NCBI GenBank assembly: GCA_015057405.1
Contig: SVEK01000026.1
Coordinates: 1 to 44,942 of the forward strand
Direction: 5' to 3'
Source of the DNA: Lachnospiraceae bacterium
GTDB lineage: Bacteria > Bacillota > Clostridia > Lachnospirales > Lachnospiraceae
Length of the DNA: 44,942 nt
This document shows positions 9,298 to 16,722 of the stretch, in pieces; positions within the stretch are counted from its first letter, which is position 1; every line of letters starts with the position of its first letter. A program made the position numbers and the translations under genes. Under the pieces are notes generated by a model. That model saw nothing but the letters and a program-made list of their open reading frames with translations, ran no database searches and was not told the DNA's origin.

Positions 9298-9516
9298 CTA
9301 GAAAAATATTTCGCAATCATCTTCTATTTTTTTGCAATTTTTAAGAACTTCCTCCATAACCTCCTGCGGGTTTGCTCCCTCTTCAAATTCTACAGACATC
9401 TTGAGAGCCATAAAATTCACAACTGCATTTTTTACACCGGCAGTTTTGTTAGCGGCACTTTCCATCTTATTAGCACAATTAGCGCAATCAACTTCGATTT
9501 TATAATTCTTTTTCAT
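9298..9516 (-). CDS. Small stand-alone heavy-metal-associated (HMA) protein
   Basis: Protein of 72 residues starting MKKNYKIEVDCANCANKM. The CANC motif is a variant of the GMTCxxC metal loop of HMA domains, and the rest follows the ferredoxin-like fold (babbab pattern, AGVKNAVVNFMALKM then VEVLKNC-like ending). It equals the domain missing from the neighbouring ATPase, so it probably delivers metal to it or buffers it as a chaperone. Two further cysteines near the C-terminus (KNCKKIEDDCEIFF) could add a ligand for Cd or Pb. I prefer ATG at 9516, which has AAAGGA 8-9 bases upstream, to an upstream in-frame TTG at 9534. Confidence 0.88.
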   Translation of the reverse strand: MKKNYKIEVDCANCANKMESAANKTAGVKNAVVNFMALKMSVEFEEGANPQEVMEEVLKNCKKIEDDCEIFF

Positions 9517-9540
9517 ATTAAAACATCCTTTCAATTATTT

Positions 9541-9584
9541 GTTTAATATAACATATGAGCATTTGTTCATATGTTATATTAAAC
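9541..9584. promoter_or_regulatory. Operator palindrome for the ArsR-family repressor
   Basis: Perfect 18-base arms (9541-9558 and 9567-9584) flank an 8-base centre. The core ATATGAGCATTTGTTCATAT matches the imperfect 12-2-12 layout of SmtB/CzrA/CadC operators. It overlaps the -10 of the operon promoter, so binding would block RNA polymerase. Confidence 0.8.
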
Positions 9585-9604
9585 TATTATTCTACCATTG
9601 TCAA
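9576..9604 (-). promoter_or_regulatory. Sigma-A promoter of the metal-resistance operon
   Basis: TTGACA (9604-9599), a 17-base spacer and TAATAT (9581-9576) on the minus strand. The -10 lies inside the palindromic operator. Confidence 0.8.
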
Positions 9605-9654
9605 GCCTTTATTATATCTTCACAAAGGTACTTATTATAGTTTTGCCGGAAAGA

Positions 9655-9793
9655 AGAACAATGAATGTCGCTTGCGACATTCTTCGCCTGGGTTGGGTTG
9701 CGTTAGCAACATTTTCCTCTCCGCCGCAGTGCGTTCCCGCGGAGCGCTTTTGCTTACTAGGACAATTTCAAAGCAATTTCCCGGTAAGTAAAA
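9655..9793. repeat. Dispersed palindromic repeat, copy 1
   Basis: Begins AGAACA, then a 20-base palindrome GAATGTCGCTTGCGACATTC (9663-9682), then GTTGCGTTAGCAAC, a GC-rich CTCCGCCGCAGTGCG block with GCGGAGCGC, and an inverted CTTACTAGG ... GGTAAG pair at the end. Some 65 bases from GGGTTGCG onward are almost identical to copy 3 at 29644. It ends directly on the T-tract side of the LRR gene terminator. No transposase is present; it resembles a REP or MITE-like element. Confidence 0.8.
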
Positions 9794-9836
9794 AAGAAGC
9801 CTTATGAAATCATATAATCATTCATAAAGCTTCTTT
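9794..9836 (-). terminator. Rho-independent terminator of the LRR protein gene
   Basis: Fifteen-base arms (9794-9808 and 9821-9835) pair with a single G-T wobble on the minus strand and are followed by TTTTTT, about 80 bases after the LRR gene stop. Confidence 0.85.
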
Positions 9837-9915
9837 GTAATTTATACAGTTTAGTTCGATTCACACAATCATAATTTGATTCGGTAATCTTAATTCGATT
9901 CAGTAATCATAACTC

Positions 9916-12054
9916 TTATTTTGCAATTATAACACCGTCATCATGAACAAAATCAACCAAAGCAAAATTTTCTTTTATATCCATTGATTCAATCTGGTTA
10001 CCTGAACAATCCAACTTCTCAAGTAAAAGGTTCTTGCTGATGTTTAACTCGGTAAGAAGGTTGTTTGAACAAATGAGCGTAATAAGACCGTTATTATTGC
10101 TCACATCCAATGCTGTAAGTTTATTACCGTGACAATCAAGATAAACAAGCTTGTTCATTACAGCCTCTTCCGGATTCTCTCCGGCATTCTCTTCCTGTTT
10201 TTCATCAGGCTTTTCAGTGTTGGCATCATCACCGCTATCACCTTCTGCCTCACCTTCTTCAGGCTCTGTAATAGCTGACTTTTCTGCAAGTTTAAGTTCT
10301 GCAAGCTCATTGTCATAACACTCAAGTTTAGTTAAACGGGTATTGTTAATAACATCTAACGTTGTAAGTTTGTTAGCCTGACAGCTAAGTTCAATCAATT
10401 CAGGATTCTTGCTTATATCAAGAGACTCAAGCTCATTGTTATTACATACGAGCAATGAAAGTTCCACATTGGCACTAACATCTAATGCTGTAAGCAAGTT
10501 ATTACCACAGGTTAATTTGTTAAGCATCGCATTGTCGCTTACATTTAACTCTGTAAGTTTATTACCGGCACAGTTAAGTGTATTAAGATCAACAATCTTA
10601 CTTGTATCGATTGTTTCAATAAGGTTGTTACTGCAATCAACTGCCGTAAGACCTGTATTATTAGTCAAATCAATTGCTGTAAGTTTATTGCCTGAACACT
10701 CTACAACACTAAGTTCTTTGTTGTTGCTTGTATCCAATGCAGTAAGCTCATTATTGTTACATCTTAAAGCAGTCAATTCTGCATTCTTGCTTATATCTAT
10801 AGTTTCAAGTTTGTTATTATCACATCTTACAGAAGAAAGAATTCCATTAGCACTAATATTTAAGCTTGTCATTTCATTATCAGTACAAGTAAGTGAAACA
10901 AGTCCTTTATTCTTGCTCATATCCAATGTTGCAAGTTTATTATTTGAACAATTAAATAATACGATACTTTCATTTTCACCAAATGTAACAGATGAAATCT
11001 GATTATCCTGACATTCGATACTAAACAGTTTGCCGTTACCGCTGACATCTAATGAAGTAAGTTCATTATTAGAACAATATAACAATGATAATTCTTCATT
11101 CTTACTAAAGTCAACTTTTGACAACTTATTGAAACCACAGTCTAATGATTCCAATTTCACATTGTTACTTGTGTCTATTGCTGACAACTGATTGTCGTGA
11201 CACTGTACAGAAACCAACTCTGTGTTCTTGCTTAAATCAAGCGCAGTAAGTGCATTATTAGAACAGTTAATTGTATCCAGCAGTGCATTGTTAGACAAAT
11301 CAATTGAAGCAATTGTATTATCGTTACATGCAAGGTATGTAAGCTTTTTATTGTCACTTACATTAATTCCGGTAAGCTTATTGCCACCACAATATACTGC
11401 TGTAAGCTCTGACAATCCTGCAAAAGACACTTCTCCGGATAATTTCATATCTGTCCAGTCTATCTCTGTAAGTCTTCCGCTTTCATTCCATGTATAACAG
11501 TTATTATCTGTCTTAACACTTAAAGAAGCTCCATTAGCTCTCTGTGCTGTAATAATAGCCTTTAATGCTGCAACATCTGCATCATGTGCTACCTGAGCCG
11601 GATCCGGAGTTTCTGTAGGGTCCGGTGTAGGAACTGCAGTAGGAGCAACAGTTGCTGTCTCTTCAGGAATTATAATCGGCTCATCAACAACAGTTTCTTT
11701 CTTAACTGTAACCTTACATTTTAATGTAACCTTCTTTTTACCGGCTTTTTTATATGTTGCGGTAATTGTTGCACTACCCTTTTTCTTACCAACAATAGTT
11801 GCCTTATAATTCTTACCTTTTGCTACCTTCTTAGTAACAGCGGCAACCTTCTTATTGCTTGTCTTCCAACTAACCTTAGCTTTCTTTGCTCCATTCTTTA
11901 TTGACAACACGTAAGTTTTGCCTTCTTTAAGCTGAAGCTTTGTCTTGTTAAACTTTGGTTTTTTTGCTGCCTGTGATGTCTGTGATGGCGCTAAAGCCAC
12001 TACCATTGCAAACACAAGCATGATGGTAATAATTTTCTTAATTTGTCTTGTCAT
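9916..12054 (-). CDS. Secreted leucine-rich-repeat protein with Ig-like domain
   Basis: Protein of 712 residues counted from ATG at 12054, which has AAGGAG upstream and opens a clear signal peptide (MTRQIKKIITIMLVFAMVVA, cleavage probably after SQA). Next comes a Lys-rich Ig-like (BIG2-type) module (KLQLKEGKTYVLSIKNG ... VSWKTSNKKVAAV), then a Thr/Pro/Glu linker, then about 21 leucine-rich repeats of 21 residues with the pattern L-x-x-L-x-C-x-x-N-x-L-x-x-L-D-x-S from about residue 205. The repeats are interrupted at about residues 585-628 by an acidic Glu/Asp/Asn-rich stretch, then resume for three units. There is no LPxTG or membrane anchor; the basic Ig-like module may hold it to the wall. 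Likely a surface binding protein of the internalin-like type; ligand unknown. Confidence 0.9.
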   Translation of the reverse strand: MTRQIKKIITIMLVFAMVVALAPSQTSQAAKKPKFNKTKLQLKEGKTYVLSIKNGAKKAKVSWKTSNKKVAAVTKKVAKGKNYKATIVGKKKGSATITATYKKAGKKKVTLKCKVTVKKETVVDEPIIIPEETATVAPTAVPTPDPTETPDPAQVAHDADVAALKAIITAQRANGASLSVKTDNNCYTWNESGRLTEIDWTDMKLSGEVSFAGLSELTAVYCGGNKLTGINVSDNKKLTYLACNDNTIASIDLSNNALLDTINCSNNALTALDLSKNTELVSVQCHDNQLSAIDTSNNVKLESLDCGFNKLSKVDFSKNEELSLLYCSNNELTSLDVSGNGKLFSIECQDNQISSVTFGENESIVLFNCSNNKLATLDMSKNKGLVSLTCTDNEMTSLNISANGILSSVRCDNNKLETIDISKNAELTALRCNNNELTALDTSNNKELSVVECSGNKLTAIDLTNNTGLTAVDCSNNLIETIDTSKIVDLNTLNCAGNKLTELNVSDNAMLNKLTCGNNLLTALDVSANVELSLLVCNNNELESLDISKNPELIELSCQANKLTTLDVINNTRLTKLECYDNELAELKLAEKSAITEPEEGEAEGDSGDDANTEKPDEKQEENAGENPEEAVMNKLVYLDCHGNKLTALDVSNNNGLITLICSNNLLTELNISKNLLLEKLDCSGNQIESMDIKENFALVDFVHDDGVIIAK

Positions 12055-12092
12055 TATTAATATCTCCTTATGTATAAAAAATATCAGCACTC

Positions 12093-12101
12093 ATTATAGC
12101 A
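12093..12101 (-). promoter_or_regulatory. Extended -10 promoter of the LRR protein gene
   Basis: TGCTATAAT on the minus strand (TG-n-TATAAT), about 40 bases before the start codon. No good -35 is seen, as is usual for extended -10 promoters. Confidence 0.6.
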
Positions 12102-12274
12102 CCTATTATGTAGCATTTCTATGTCATATTGTATTAAATTTAGAACATTTTAGACTGTAATTATTTAAATTCAATTAAGAAATCATTAATATTATCTTAG
12201 CACTTTTTCTGTAACAGAGTTTCTTACCCAGCATATATTACAATATAAAACTATTATAAAGGAATATTTTGTCG

Positions 12275-12739
12275 ATGAAAGCTAATATATTTGACCCTTC
12301 AAAAGTCCATACTGAGTTCAGAAACAATATTTCGTCCTATAACCCGGTTATAGGACGAAAATATACAATAACTCATTCTGATGAAACCGCTGAATTATTC
12401 GTAACGATAGGTACGGAATATGCTACAGATTTATATAGTCCTATTCGTGACGAACTAATTTTATCAATCGATGATGCAGACAATAACATTATATTACAAG
12501 GATACGTCAATGTTGATTCCCACAACAACTTCGGTACCCGCAAGCTGCGTAACGACATTTTTTTACGCGAAATTCCTCTTGCACTAAAAAGCACCTTCTA
12601 CGCTGACAGGATTTTTTTTCAAAACTATAACTGCTTAATGAACGTTCCCGTAATAATTAACTTCTTATCAGCTGACAAACAATATAACAAACGCTACTAT
12701 TATGGTACAATAGGCAATTTTACAAATCAAAAATGTTAA
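12275..12739 (+). CDS. Staygreen-family protein
   Basis: Protein of 154 residues matching the staygreen (SGR) family, whose plant members remove magnesium from chlorophyll a and whose bacterial members include magnesium dechelatases. Signature stretches are RKYTITHSDETAELFVTIG, RDELILSI, the LR-x-DIFLREIPLALKS segment, and NVPVIINFLSAD followed by YYYGTIGNF. Length is typical of short bacterial forms; there is no signal peptide. The organism type is not photosynthetic, so its real substrate is unclear; a porphyrin or another metal complex is possible. ATG at 12275 is preferred because AAAGGA lies 11 bases upstream; an in-frame TTG at 12269 sits very close to that site. The 3' end overlaps the convergent fusion protease gene by 20 bases. 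Confidence 0.8.
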   Translation: MKANIFDPSKVHTEFRNNISSYNPVIGRKYTITHSDETAELFVTIGTEYATDLYSPIRDELILSIDDADNNIILQGYVNVDSHNNFGTRKLRNDIFLREIPLALKSTFYADRIFFQNYNCLMNVPVIINFLSADKQYNKRYYYGTIGNFTNQKC

Positions 12740-15700
12740 TAATCTCAGTTTCGGTAGCCTGGTTATTATTTAACAAAAACTCCGACAACTGTTCTATTTT
12801 ACTTCTGCCTTCTTTAATTAATTCTCTCGTTTTTTGCATCTCATCTTTGAGGAGACTATCAACCTTGTTAATGAAAGAATCAGCTAACGGAGATTTTAAA
12901 ATACGATCCGGTGACAGACTAAATAAATACTCGTCGTCCATTCCGTAACTGCATATCATGTTCATTGCAAGGTTGGTTGCATTCTGCAGGTCTGAAGATA
13001 TTCCCGTATTAATACCCGCATCATCACCAAAAAACTCAAGTTCAGCCGCACGTCCCGCAAGACTTGTACGAATCTTCCACAATAATTGCTCCTTGGTGTA
13101 CATAGGGTTTTCTTCATTGTTGGCATGTTGCATATATCCGCCAAAATCGCCTCTGGATACAATTGTAACATAGCTTGGCTTTTCTCCTGACAAACTACAC
13201 AAATAGGCATGACCCGACTCATGAACAGCAACCATATTGTAATATGAATCATTCCACTCTTTCTTTTCACCGTACATATATTCCTCAAGCGCATCCAAAA
13301 GGAATGTATCATCCGGCTCTTTACAGAGTTTACCTGCATTTCTAACTGCAAGTTCCAAAACATTTTTAAGAATTGCCAGACTCTCACCTGTAGTTCGTTT
13401 AGCGATATTTTCAATTGCAGCCTCTGAAATCTGATTATATTCTCCTTTTTCAATATTAAGCTGCAAAAACTTTTTACGCTCCTCTTCCTTCGGCAAATCA
13501 ACATATATCCTGTTATCAAAACGTCTGATAAGCGCAGGGTCCATCTTCGAAACTTTACCCGAAGTAGTACCGTCAAGGTCAAAGTTTGTTGCCGCAATCA
13601 CAAAAACAGGTTTATTAATATCTACCGTAAATCCGTCCATTTCAGTAAGCAGCGTATTTAACAATACTTCCGTATGGTGAGTACTTGAGCTGCCGGTTCT
13701 TTCTTTTCCGATTGCATCAATTTCATCTATAAAAATAATACTTGGTGCAAATTTTCTGGCAGTTTTGAACAAAGTACGTATTTTCTTTTCGCCTTCACCA
13801 ACAAACTTGTCCTGAAATGAAGCTGCCGTTGTCTGGAAAAACGGCACATCACACTCACCTGCCATAGCACGGGCAAGCATGGTTTTTCCCGTTCCCGGAG
13901 GTCCGTATAACAGGATTCCCTTCGGAAGCTTAACGCTCTTTAACATATACTTCCTTGGATTCTTCATATAATTAACAAAATACTCAAGCTCTGATTTCGC
14001 GTCTTCAGCTCCTATAACGTCGCCGAATTTGTCCGTCGGTTTTTCCGCATCGGAGAGCAACAATTTATTTTCTTCCGAACTTGCGGCCATTTTAATCTTA
14101 AAATCGTAGAATATTATTTCCGCTTCCAATCCGTCCCGACTTATTTTTTGCGCGGTATTATATGTAAGAATTCTTCCTCTTCCTGACAGCTCATTAACTT
14201 TTTTCTGAAGATAAATGTAATTACATATATCCACAATACGGTTAGAAAAATCAACCGGATTATTAAGCTGTATAAAGTCTCTTGCCCCACGCTCCAGAAA
14301 CTGTAATTTATCTTCTTTGATGATAGAACCCTTTTCCAACATATATACCGGTATCTGCAATGCAGAATCTACTATATCATCAAAAACATACAAACCTTCA
14401 GATTTTCTGTCATCAAGGCTCAAATAATCATTTTTTTCTTCAACCGGTGCATACATAGGATCAATGATTGCAAATGCAATATCCGTTTCTCCTATAATAC
14501 ACTTTGCTTCTTCCCTTGTCTTTACCGGATGAATCCTGCAATTATCACTAAATGGTATATCACATATATCTTTTTCCTCACCAACAAAAAGAATATGAGC
14601 AACATCTTTATTGGTAAATAATTCAGCTATTTTTTCATCATCAGGCAATTCAACCCTAAAGACCAGTCTCTCAAGTTTTGATAATGACTCTTTGAGATTT
14701 GTAACATGTCTTCCAAATTCATACAACTCATTTTTCAATAAGATAATACTTTGAGCCGATATGTTTCTGGCATCCATTCCATTACTCTGACTGAACAAAA
14801 GCATTGAAGACAGTTTACTGTCAATTAACACCTGATAATCATAGGCTGAACAGATTTTTTCAGCATATAATGCAAATCTGTCATTAATAATATCAAGGAG
14901 ATTATGTACCGATAAATGATTGAACATAACAAGGTTACCGGAAGCAAATCTTGAGCACAAGGCAGCCGGAAACTTCTCATGTCCGTACTCATCTTTTTCT
15001 TCTTCAATTGCTTTAAGGATAACCTTGCGTGGCAATGAAGAAAGGTTCTCCCTGTCCCTGTCCTCGTATAGACTCTTACCAACATTAGTTGTAAAAATCA
15101 ATATTGTCTCACTAAAATCAACTGTTTTACCCGTAAATCCATCTGTAAGAAATCCGCCGTCCAACACCTGAAGAAACTGATACAATACATCCTCACAAGC
15201 TTTTTCAATCTCATCAAGTAACACTATACTATGTGGATTAGCATCAACAAATCCGGTCAAAGTACCTTTCTGCGGGTTAGCATATGTCTTTGGCACACCG
15301 GAAAGCGTATGAACAGAACTATCTCTGCTGTATTCGCTCATATCCAATCGTAAAAAAGGCAGCTTTAGCATACTCGCTGCAGTAGTAGCAAGGAAGGTTT
15401 TTCCGACACCCGACGGTCCCGCAAATAAGAACGTGCTTGCCGGTCCTTTTTTATCATCCTCTTCTCCCTTAAACACTTCACTCTGAAAATATCCCTGTAC
15501 AAACATTCTGACAGCTTCATTCTGTCCCATCACTTTGCACAATAAACGGTCATATAACTGATTACTTGAGTCAACCAATTCCTGAAATTTATCTCTCTTA
15601 TCTACAACCGTCTTAACATCACTATATTCTTCGTCATCCTGTTGTTCTTCGTCTTCGCCCTCATCATCACAACTGTCTTTTGATGATTGTGAGACATCAC

Positions 15701-16169
15701 TGCTGACTTCTTCGCTGTTCTTTTCAGCATTTTTTTTCTTATTCTCGTCTAAATAAGCAAATACATCATCAATTGTATTACCTTTTTTCATATGTACTAA
15801 TTCCGGTACATTTTTACCCAAAATTATTTTAAGAACGTCAGCTGCTGAATATTCTTTTTCATCATTATTGATTCGGCTTATAATTTTTTCATACTCTTCA
15901 CTTGCTTCATTGATATTACTGTATTCCAAAACAAGAGGAGCACCTTGTTTTAGCAATTCCAAATCAACATCACTATGTCTTAGTAATTTGTTGATTTCCG
16001 CCAATTCAAGCTGCTCTTCTTTTTCCGGAAACAGTACATTCAATACACCTTCATTCATGCTTGCCAATTTCGCATAAGCAAACAAAATGTGAAGAATTAC
16101 TCTGTTTTCATCGCCAAACTGCCCTTTTGCCAATTCTTCAACTGTATTATATATACTGTTATTAATCAT
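12720..16169 (-). CDS. Clp-type AAA+ / receiver-like / FtsH-type AAA+ M41 protease fusion
   Basis: Protein of 1149 residues with two different AAA+ engines. Residues 1-140 are helical and vaguely like a Clp N-domain, then an acidic Ser/Glu/Asp linker (about 140-190). The first engine is Clp-like: Walker A GPSGVGKT (251-258), Walker [11 protein letters not shown], arginine-finger region CSRFA. Residues about 520-655 resemble a response-regulator receiver fold ([32 protein letters not shown]). The second engine is FtsH-like: GPPGTGKT (756-763), [11 protein letters not shown], then ATNFD with an altered second region of homology (ALIRRFDNR). The C-terminus is an M41 metalloprotease with HESGH (983-987) and the third zinc ligand D1060. 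Unlike FtsH there is no transmembrane segment, so it should be cytosolic. It follows the YbjN gene by 29 bases. An ATP-driven degradation machine is very likely; targets are unknown. Confidence 0.9.
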   Translation of the reverse strand: MINNSIYNTVEELAKGQFGDENRVILHILFAYAKLASMNEGVLNVLFPEKEEQLELAEINKLLRHSDVDLELLKQGAPLVLEYSNINEASEEYEKIISRINNDEKEYSAADVLKIILGKNVPELVHMKKGNTIDDVFAYLDENKKKNAEKNSEEVSSDVSQSSKDSCDDEGEDEEQQDDEEYSDVKTVVDKRDKFQELVDSSNQLYDRLLCKVMGQNEAVRMFVQGYFQSEVFKGEEDDKKGPASTFLFAGPSGVGKTFLATTAASMLKLPFLRLDMSEYSRDSSVHTLSGVPKTYANPQKGTLTGFVDANPHSIVLLDEIEKACEDVLYQFLQVLDGGFLTDGFTGKTVDFSETILIFTTNVGKSLYEDRDRENLSSLPRKVILKAIEEEKDEYGHEKFPAALCSRFASGNLVMFNHLSVHNLLDIINDRFALYAEKICSAYDYQVLIDSKLSSMLLFSQSNGMDARNISAQSIILLKNELYEFGRHVTNLKESLSKLERLVFRVELPDDEKIAELFTNKDVAHILFVGEEKDICDIPFSDNCRIHPVKTREEAKCIIGETDIAFAIIDPMYAPVEEKNDYLSLDDRKSEGLYVFDDIVDSALQIPVYMLEKGSIIKEDKLQFLERGARDFIQLNNPVDFSNRIVDICNYIYLQKKVNELSGRGRILTYNTAQKISRDGLEAEIIFYDFKIKMAASSEENKLLLSDAEKPTDKFGDVIGAEDAKSELEYFVNYMKNPRKYMLKSVKLPKGILLYGPPGTGKTMLARAMAGECDVPFFQTTAASFQDKFVGEGEKKIRTLFKTARKFAPSIIFIDEIDAIGKERTGSSSTHHTEVLLNTLLTEMDGFTVDINKPVFVIAATNFDLDGTTSGKVSKMDPALIRRFDNRIYVDLPKEEERKKFLQLNIEKGEYNQISEAAIENIAKRTTGESLAILKNVLELAVRNAGKLCKEPDDTFLLDALEEYMYGEKKEWNDSYYNMVAVHESGHAYLCSLSGEKPSYVTIVSRGDFGGYMQHANNEENPMYTKEQLLWKIRTSLAGRAAELEFFGDDAGINTGISSDLQNATNLAMNMICSYGMDDEYLFSLSPDRILKSPLADSFINKVDSLLKDEMQKTRELIKEGRSKIEQLSEFLLNNNQATETEIINIFDL

Positions 16170-16198
16170 ATTTTTATTCTCCCGGTTACAAATATATC

Positions 16199-16618
16199 CT
16201 ATGCAAATATTGCTCTCATAATCTCAGGATATGCTTCATCTGCTATTGCAACAACCTGAAAACAACACTGGTATACTTCTTCCCCACAACTGTCAAGCTG
16301 GATCACGGCATCCTCTTCAACAGTTATTGTGTTATCTGACTCATCTACATAAAACTTAACCCAACGATACTGTGCATTAAGTTTATTACATACTTCAAAC
16401 ATTTTCTGCTTTTTATCTTCCTGGAACTTTGCAAGGTCATATGCTTTAACGGAAACTCCCTCAGAATCACTGTCGAATCTTACGATAAGTCTGATTCCGT
16501 CTCTGTTATCCATTGAAAATCCCAATTTTAATACTGCACCATCCTCATCAATAACTTCATACTTAACTCCCTTTGCATCAAAATACGCCCCAACAACTTT
16601 TGCTGCCATGTTTGCCAT
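16199..16618 (-). CDS. YbjN-domain protein
   Basis: Protein of 139 residues beginning MANMAAKVVGAYFDAKGVKY. ATG at 16618 is chosen because GGGAGG lies 8 bases upstream. The fold pattern (short helix, beta strands LKLGFSMDN and IRLIVRFDS, then a helix with FEVCNKLNAQYRWVKFYVDE) fits the YbjN family, which is structurally like type III secretion chaperones and poorly characterised. It has no signal peptide or membrane segment. It is the first gene of a two-gene operon with the Clp/FtsH-like fusion protease, so an adaptor, chaperone or regulator role for that machine is plausible but is inference. Confidence 0.8.
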   Translation of the reverse strand: MANMAAKVVGAYFDAKGVKYEVIDEDGAVLKLGFSMDNRDGIRLIVRFDSDSEGVSVKAYDLAKFQEDKKQKMFEVCNKLNAQYRWVKFYVDESDNTITVEEDAVIQLDSCGEEVYQCCFQVVAIADEAYPEIMRAIFA

Positions 16619-16656
16619 AAGTACTTCCTCCCTATTTACAAAATTTTTATATAAAT

Positions 16657-16685
16657 AATATACCGTATTTATCGACACAAGTCAA
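16657..16685 (-). promoter_or_regulatory. Sigma-A promoter of the YbjN / fusion protease operon
   Basis: TTGACT (16685-16680), 17-base spacer, TATATT (16662-16657) on the minus strand, about 40 bases before the YbjN start. Confidence 0.8.
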
Positions 16686-16696
16686 CAAACCTTTCG

Positions 16697-16712
16697 AAAA
16701 ACAACTGTTTTT
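16697..16712 (-). terminator. Weak terminator after the SGNH protein gene
   Basis: A short A/T stem (AAAAACA with TGTTTTT, two-base loop) lies ten bases after the stop of the SGNH gene. Its stem is nearly all A-T, so termination would be inefficient and read-through into the YbjN operon is possible. Confidence 0.3.
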
Positions 16713-16722
16713 TTCACACACA

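Larger units (their letters stand above)
9585..9915. other. Gene-free stretch with repeat and terminator
   Basis: It contains the -35 of the metal operon, one copy of the dispersed palindromic repeat (9655-9793) and the terminator of the LRR gene (9794-9836). Short frames here are fully explained by the repeat and show no ribosome sites, so I see no gene. Confidence 0.6.

Noticed and set aside
10409..11002. Regular DNA repeats in the LRR gene considered as a satellite array
   Set aside because: The 63-base period is explained by the 21-residue leucine-rich repeats in a continuous reading frame.
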